A stretch of DNA of 64,000 nucleotides from Flavobacterium sp. GT3R68 (GTDB lineage: Bacteria; Bacteroidota; Bacteroidia; Flavobacteriales; Flavobacteriaceae): contig NZ_VJZK01000004.1 of NCBI RefSeq assembly GCF_007109225.1, forward strand, positions 186,001 to 250,000, written 5' to 3'. The position numbers and the translations under genes were made by a program. Below are positions 61,102-64,000 of the stretch, in pieces; the stretch's first letter is position 1, and each line of letters begins with the position of its first letter. Under the pieces are notes generated by a model that saw only the letters and a program-made list of their open reading frames with translations, was not told the DNA's origin and did no database searches.

Positions 61102-62046
61102 ATGAAAAGAGCATTATTCATTGTGATGATGGTTTGGGCTTGCATCACTTACGGACAAAAAAAAGTCAATGGGACTATTTATGTGGAACATCCTGCAATT
61201 ATTGCAGTGGAAGCGATGCAGCAAGCCTTTATAAAGGGCGACTCTGTTAAGGTGGCGAGTTTTTTGACAGATGATTTTAAAGCGTATTATGGATCGAATA
61301 CGAATAAGGAAGATAAAGGAAGAGATAAGAAACAATTTATAAGTCAAGTCAGATCCTGGAAAAACAATTTCGATTATGTAAGTCTAAAGCGCTCCGAAGG
61401 TGCATATCCGGATGCAATTGAATATAAAGACGGTAAAAATGACGATGTGACTTGGGTTCAAACTTGGGATCATTTGAAAGGAATACATAATAAAACCGGA
61501 GTATCATTGGATATGCCGATTCACAGATTGTTTATTGTTAATAATAAGGACAATAAAATTAAAACGATGATCAATTATGCTGATCCCGGAGCTATGGAAG
61601 AAATTGGTAATAGTTATACCGAACGGAAAAATGGTGTAATCTACAACAATCATGAATATATCAATAAAGTAAGGTTAATGATTCATGCTTTTGAAAATAA
61701 GGATTTTAAAAAAGCCTATAGTTTTTATGATAAGAATGCCCAATTCAGAAGTTGTAATATGGCTGTTGATGAAAAGAGTCTGACATTGGATCAGATGAAA
61801 GAAATGGACAAAATAATGTTCGAAAAATATGATATTACAAGTATCGATGTGGTTGGTTATCCGGATTATCTGAATTATGATTTAGGGAATCAAAAAGTGG
61901 TGCAGTCTTGGTGGAATATGAGACTCACCCGAAAAGCCGATAATAAAAAAATCGTCTTACCAATACTTTTTATAGACACTTTTAATGACAGCGGACTGAT
62001 TGTTGACGAAATTGCTTACTATAGCGAATCACTTCTGGCTAAATAA
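61102..62046 (+). CDS. Secreted NTF2/SnoaL-like protein
   Basis: The 314-residue protein has a signal peptide ending ACITYGQ near residue 18 and at least two NTF2-like units. The first (about 30-160) has AFIKGDSVKVASFLTDDFKAYYG; the second (about 175-310) has HAFENKDFKKAYSFYDKNAQFRS and the closing VDEIAYYSESL. NTF2 folds bind small ligands or act as enzymes, but no catalytic residues are evident. It is likely periplasmic. The gene is single and precedes the MITE-like element. Confidence 0.75.
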   Translation: MKRALFIVMMVWACITYGQKKVNGTIYVEHPAIIAVEAMQQAFIKGDSVKVASFLTDDFKAYYGSNTNKEDKGRDKKQFISQVRSWKNNFDYVSLKRSEGAYPDAIEYKDGKNDDVTWVQTWDHLKGIHNKTGVSLDMPIHRLFIVNNKDNKIKTMINYADPGAMEEIGNSYTERKNGVIYNNHEYINKVRLMIHAFENKDFKKAYSFYDKNAQFRSCNMAVDEKSLTLDQMKEMDKIMFEKYDITSIDVVGYPDYLNYDLGNQKVVQSWWNMRLTRKADNKKIVLPILFIDTFNDSGLIVDEIAYYSESLLAK

Positions 62047-62060
62047 AATGGGCATTGTTT

Positions 62061-62237
62061 ATAATTTTCAATAATTCTATTTAGTAATAGTTAGCTAATG
62101 GATAGGCTGGCATAATGGCATCAAGAACATAGAGGTTTTCCAGCCTTCCGTCTATGACCAACGAAAAGGTACACGAGCTTGATACCCATTGATTAGATTT
62201 CTAAATTATTGCTAAATAGAATTTTTATTGTAATTAT
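62061..62237. repeat. MITE-like element with long imperfect terminal inverted repeats
   Basis: The left end (from 62061) and the reverse complement of the right end (to 62237) share AATTCTATTTAG plus flanking ATAATT and CAATA blocks and the TAATA..TTAG continuation. They give about 34 bp of imperfect terminal inverted repeat around a 106-bp centre. The centre holds further short inverted pairs (GGCTGG/CCAGCC and ATCAAG/CTTGAT). It fills most of the gap between two unrelated genes and has no supported gene of its own. A non-autonomous mobile element or a long structured RNA are both possible. Confidence 0.45.
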
Positions 62238-62308
62238 TATATTTAAATCAGCATTCGAAATTGTGAATATCTATTTTATGAATTGTAGATTTCAGTTCCT
62301 TTAAAATC

Positions 62309-62316
62309 TATCTTTG
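62309..62316 (+). promoter_or_regulatory. Promoter -7 element before DUF4494
   Basis: TATCTTTG, then AC, matches the consensus and lies 17 bp before the ATG at 62334. Confidence 0.5.
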
Positions 62317-62333
62317 ACATCCTTAAAAAAAAT

Positions 62334-62876
62334 ATGAGCACTATGTGGTATGAATGTAAAGTAAAATATAGAAAAACGGATGATACTGGAGGACAAAAAA
62401 TTACGACAGAACCTTATTTGGTAGATGCGTTATCTTATACAGAAGCTGAAAGTAGGATTAATGAAGAAATGAAAGCTTATATTAGTGAAGAATTTAAAAT
62501 CACCAATATAAAAGTAGCAAACTACGCGGAAATACATCCTTTTGAAAATACTGACCGTTGGTTTAAATCAAAAATTTCCTTATTGGCTTATGATGAAGAA
62601 ACTGGCAAAGAACGAAAATCGAATATGTATTTTTTAGTGCAGGCCAACGACGTAAAAGAAGCTTTTGATAACACTGTTACTATAATGAAAAATACCATGG
62701 GTGAATATTCTATTCCTGCTATTTCGGAATCTCCGATCATGGATGTTTTTCCTTATTTTTCTGGTGAAGATGGTGAACTGGAGCAATTAGAAAAGTTTAA
62801 TGCACTCAAAGCCTCTAAACTTGAAGTTAATGAAGCGATAGAAACCTTGGATCACATGGAATTTGAAACTGTTTAA
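62334..62876 (+). CDS. DUF4494 domain-containing protein
   Basis: The 180-residue protein starts MSTMWYECKVKYRK, with DALSYTEAESRINEEMK and the Trp-rich RWFKSKISLLAYDE of DUF4494. The family is spread in Bacteroidota and sometimes labelled as phage protein, but no other phage genes are near. It is acidic, with no signal peptide. Function unknown. It has its own promoter and terminator. Confidence 0.8.
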   Translation: MSTMWYECKVKYRKTDDTGGQKITTEPYLVDALSYTEAESRINEEMKAYISEEFKITNIKVANYAEIHPFENTDRWFKSKISLLAYDEETGKERKSNMYFLVQANDVKEAFDNTVTIMKNTMGEYSIPAISESPIMDVFPYFSGEDGELEQLEKFNALKASKLEVNEAIETLDHMEFETV

Positions 62877-62915
62877 TTGTAAAATTCACCAAGCAAAAAA
62901 ATTGATAATATATAG

Positions 62916-62940
62916 AGAGGACTTAGTCCTCTTTTTTATT
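62916..62940 (+). terminator. Intrinsic terminator after DUF4494
   Basis: AGAGGAC and GTCCTCT pair around TTA, followed by TTTTTT. Confidence 0.75.
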
Positions 62941-63172
62941 GTGCAAAAAAATCAGGAAATTTAGCGCTAATATGTTGTTACATAACCGCACGGTTTGAGG
63001 TTTTATTGTGAAAAAATTCTGCATCTGGGTCCTGATCCCATCCTACATCGTAATTTGAATCTAGTTTTTGTAACAGTTTGAAATTTAATAGCTTCGGGAT
63101 TATTTGATTAAAAGTGATTATTGTTGTAAATTCATTAAAAACTAATTTAACTGAATTGTGAAACGCATCCAT
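62936..63172 (-). pseudogene. Gene remnant with in-frame stop, unknown family
   Basis: On the minus strand an open frame from 63172 ends at a TAA near 62978, but the same frame continues sensibly past it (RAVM, stop, QHISAKFPDFFAQ) to a second stop at 62936-62938. The reading resembles the C-terminal end of a protein (FFHNKTSNRAVM) whose gene was interrupted. It overlaps the start of the TPR gene by 15 bp. I do not recognise the family; it may also be a chance ORF. Confidence 0.3.
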
Positions 63173-64000
63173 ATAGTAGGTAATGATTTCATAGGAAACA
63201 AAGGCTTTATAGCTTCAATATTGTGTTTACTGTGCCTATGCTTTTTTTTTATTACGCCTTCCTTTGCCATTCCACAACAATCTGCCATTGATAGTACTGT
63301 TTTAAGGGAATTTGAAAAAGCTAAAAAGCTGATTTCACAGAATAATTATGAATTGTATGAACAAGGAACCCAAATCATAAATAAATTAGAAAAAAAGTTA
63401 ATCTCTCAAAAAAAATACGACCAGCTTTTATACCTGTATTTAGAAATTTCTTATTTCCATATAACACAATACGACTATAATTCGAGCAAAAGAACATTAG
63501 ATAAAACTGGTAAAGTATTAGAAAAGCATAGCAATAATAGTATTCGGGGGGAATATTATGAACATTTGGCAGTATTTTATAATGCACAGGGAATGACTGC
63601 TTTAGATGAAAAATACACACTCTTATCTGAAATATATCTAACCAAATATGCTCCAAAAGAAAAACAGGTCGATTTGTATTATAATCTGACACTTTTATAT
63701 TTAAACAAACAAGATTGGAATCGTACTTTGCTGAATTCCTTCAAGTTTTTAAAGATTAATGAAGAAACCGGAGGAGATTCGGATCAACCGGAAATAGATT
63801 TGATTATTGCTGAAAGCTATTACAATCTAAATCAGTATGAAAAAGCCTTGCAATATTTAAATACGGTAAAAAAATCAAATGTCTTTTTACATCACGATGA
63901 TGATTTTTTACTGAAATCCCGTTATTATCTGATTTTAGGAGAATTGTATCAAAAAGAAAAAAATTATAAAGAAGCAGCAATCAATTTAAAAATTGCCAAT
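63158..64000 (+). CDS. Secreted TPR-repeat protein, 3' truncated (probable sensor or regulator)
   Basis: The frame opens at GTG (63158) and stays open for 281 codons to the end of the window. It begins MKRIHIVGNDF and has a hydrophobic signal or anchor ending TPSFA near residue 38. Helical TPR-like repeats follow (for example AKKLISQNNYELYEQG, ESYYNLNQYEKALQYLN and GELYQKEKNYKEAAINL). In Flavobacteria such N-termini usually belong to TPR histidine kinases or LuxR/AraC-type regulators, similar to the kinase at 19116-20903; the C-terminus is outside, so this is not decided. Confidence 0.8.
   Translation, partial: MKRIHIVGNDFIGNKGFIASILCLLCLCFFFITPSFAIPQQSAIDSTVLREFEKAKKLISQNNYELYEQGTQIINKLEKKLISQKKYDQLLYLYLEISYFHITQYDYNSSKRTLDKTGKVLEKHSNNSIRGEYYEHLAVFYNAQGMTALDEKYTLLSEIYLTKYAPKEKQVDLYYNLTLLYLNKQDWNRTLLNSFKFLKINEETGGDSDQPEIDLIIAESYYNLNQYEKALQYLNTVKKSNVFLHHDDDFLLKSRYYLILGELYQKEKNYKEAAINLKIAN

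Noticed and set aside
62100..62190. Open minus-strand frame inside the MITE-like element (FSLVIDGRLENLYVLDAIMP)
   Set aside because: It reads as protein-like but has no start codon or family I can name, and lies between the inverted repeats.
1..64000. tRNA, rRNA, CRISPR array, prophage or restriction/defence genes
   Set aside because: I looked for cloverleaf-type sequences, spaced direct repeats, integrases, transposases and nuclease clusters and saw none with support.

Overview
The window reads as chromosomal DNA of a Bacteroidota, most likely a Flavobacterium or close Flavobacteriaceae relative. Reasons visible here: AT-rich DNA, promoters of the TAnnTTTG type instead of E. coli -10 boxes, almost no Shine-Dalgarno sequences, a secreted nuclease with a C-terminal sorting domain of the type IX secretion kind, SG(C)-type lipoproteins, and many Bacteroidota-specific families (DUF6048, DUF6452, DUF4293, DUF4494, DUF4920, CCC-motif and LETM1-related proteins). 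It is mostly core genome. I see no rRNA, tRNA, CRISPR array, prophage, complete transposon or obvious defence island. The accessory or degenerate content is limited: two genes carrying internal deletions, one gene remnant, one MITE-like inverted-repeat element and one structured intergenic element.

Layout. 1-4.4 kb: end of an RNA methyltransferase gene, then DUF6048, DUF6452 and rlmD, then a decayed S41 peptidase. 4.6-11.4 kb: osmC-like gene, ornithine aminotransferase, small membrane proteins, an Smr-domain protein, a RarD-like permease, a cysteine desulfurase and an outer-membrane barrel. 11.5-18.4 kb (minus strand): ABM-fold protein, a large SPFH/flotillin-like protein with repeated N-terminal units, lipoamide dehydrogenase, an ABC exporter and truA. 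18.5-22.4 kb: a structured element, a phosphodiesterase, and a response regulator / TPR histidine kinase operon flanked by two related small proteins. 22.6-31.7 kb: DUF4293 and rho, a truncated methyltransferase, secreted endonuclease I, an RsmB-type methyltransferase, a Kup potassium transporter and a secreted protein with 63-bp tandem repeats.

31.8-36.4 kb: a BNR-type lipoprotein, an ECF sigma factor operon with a probable anti-sigma factor and a Spy-like protein, an SRPBCC protein and a MazG-type hydrolase. 36.4-44.5 kb: ilvE, a DUF4920/CXXCH-protein/mnmD operon, three tandem paralogous 65-residue proteins, oxyR, and a SulP transporter plus beta-carbonic anhydrase pair (probable bicarbonate uptake and interconversion). 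44.5-48.4 kb: LETM1-related protein, YdeI-like protein, Cu/Zn superoxide dismutase and an FAD oxidoreductase. 48.5-56.5 kb: a fatty-acid beta-oxidation locus in which a MarR regulator leads an operon of fused hydroxyacyl-CoA dehydrogenase/enoyl-CoA hydratase, thiolase and acyl-CoA dehydrogenase, with an acyl-CoA ligase just upstream. A perfect palindrome sits at the MarR promoter. 56.6-64 kb: LtaS-type phosphotransferase, a dual-specificity-type phosphatase, an unusual zinc-finger/SDR fusion, an NTF2-like protein, the MITE-like element, DUF4494, a gene remnant, and the start of a secreted TPR protein that runs off the window.

No clearly new multi-gene system is evident. The strongest leads are the structured element at 18.5 kb, the MITE-like repeat at 62.1 kb, the triplicated small-protein family at 39.5-40.6 kb, the phased CCCTAAA sites before the two-component operon, the vault-like repeat architecture of the SPFH protein, and the zinc-finger/SDR fusion with a substituted catalytic tyrosine. 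Family names here come from recognition of the translated sequences; no database search was run.
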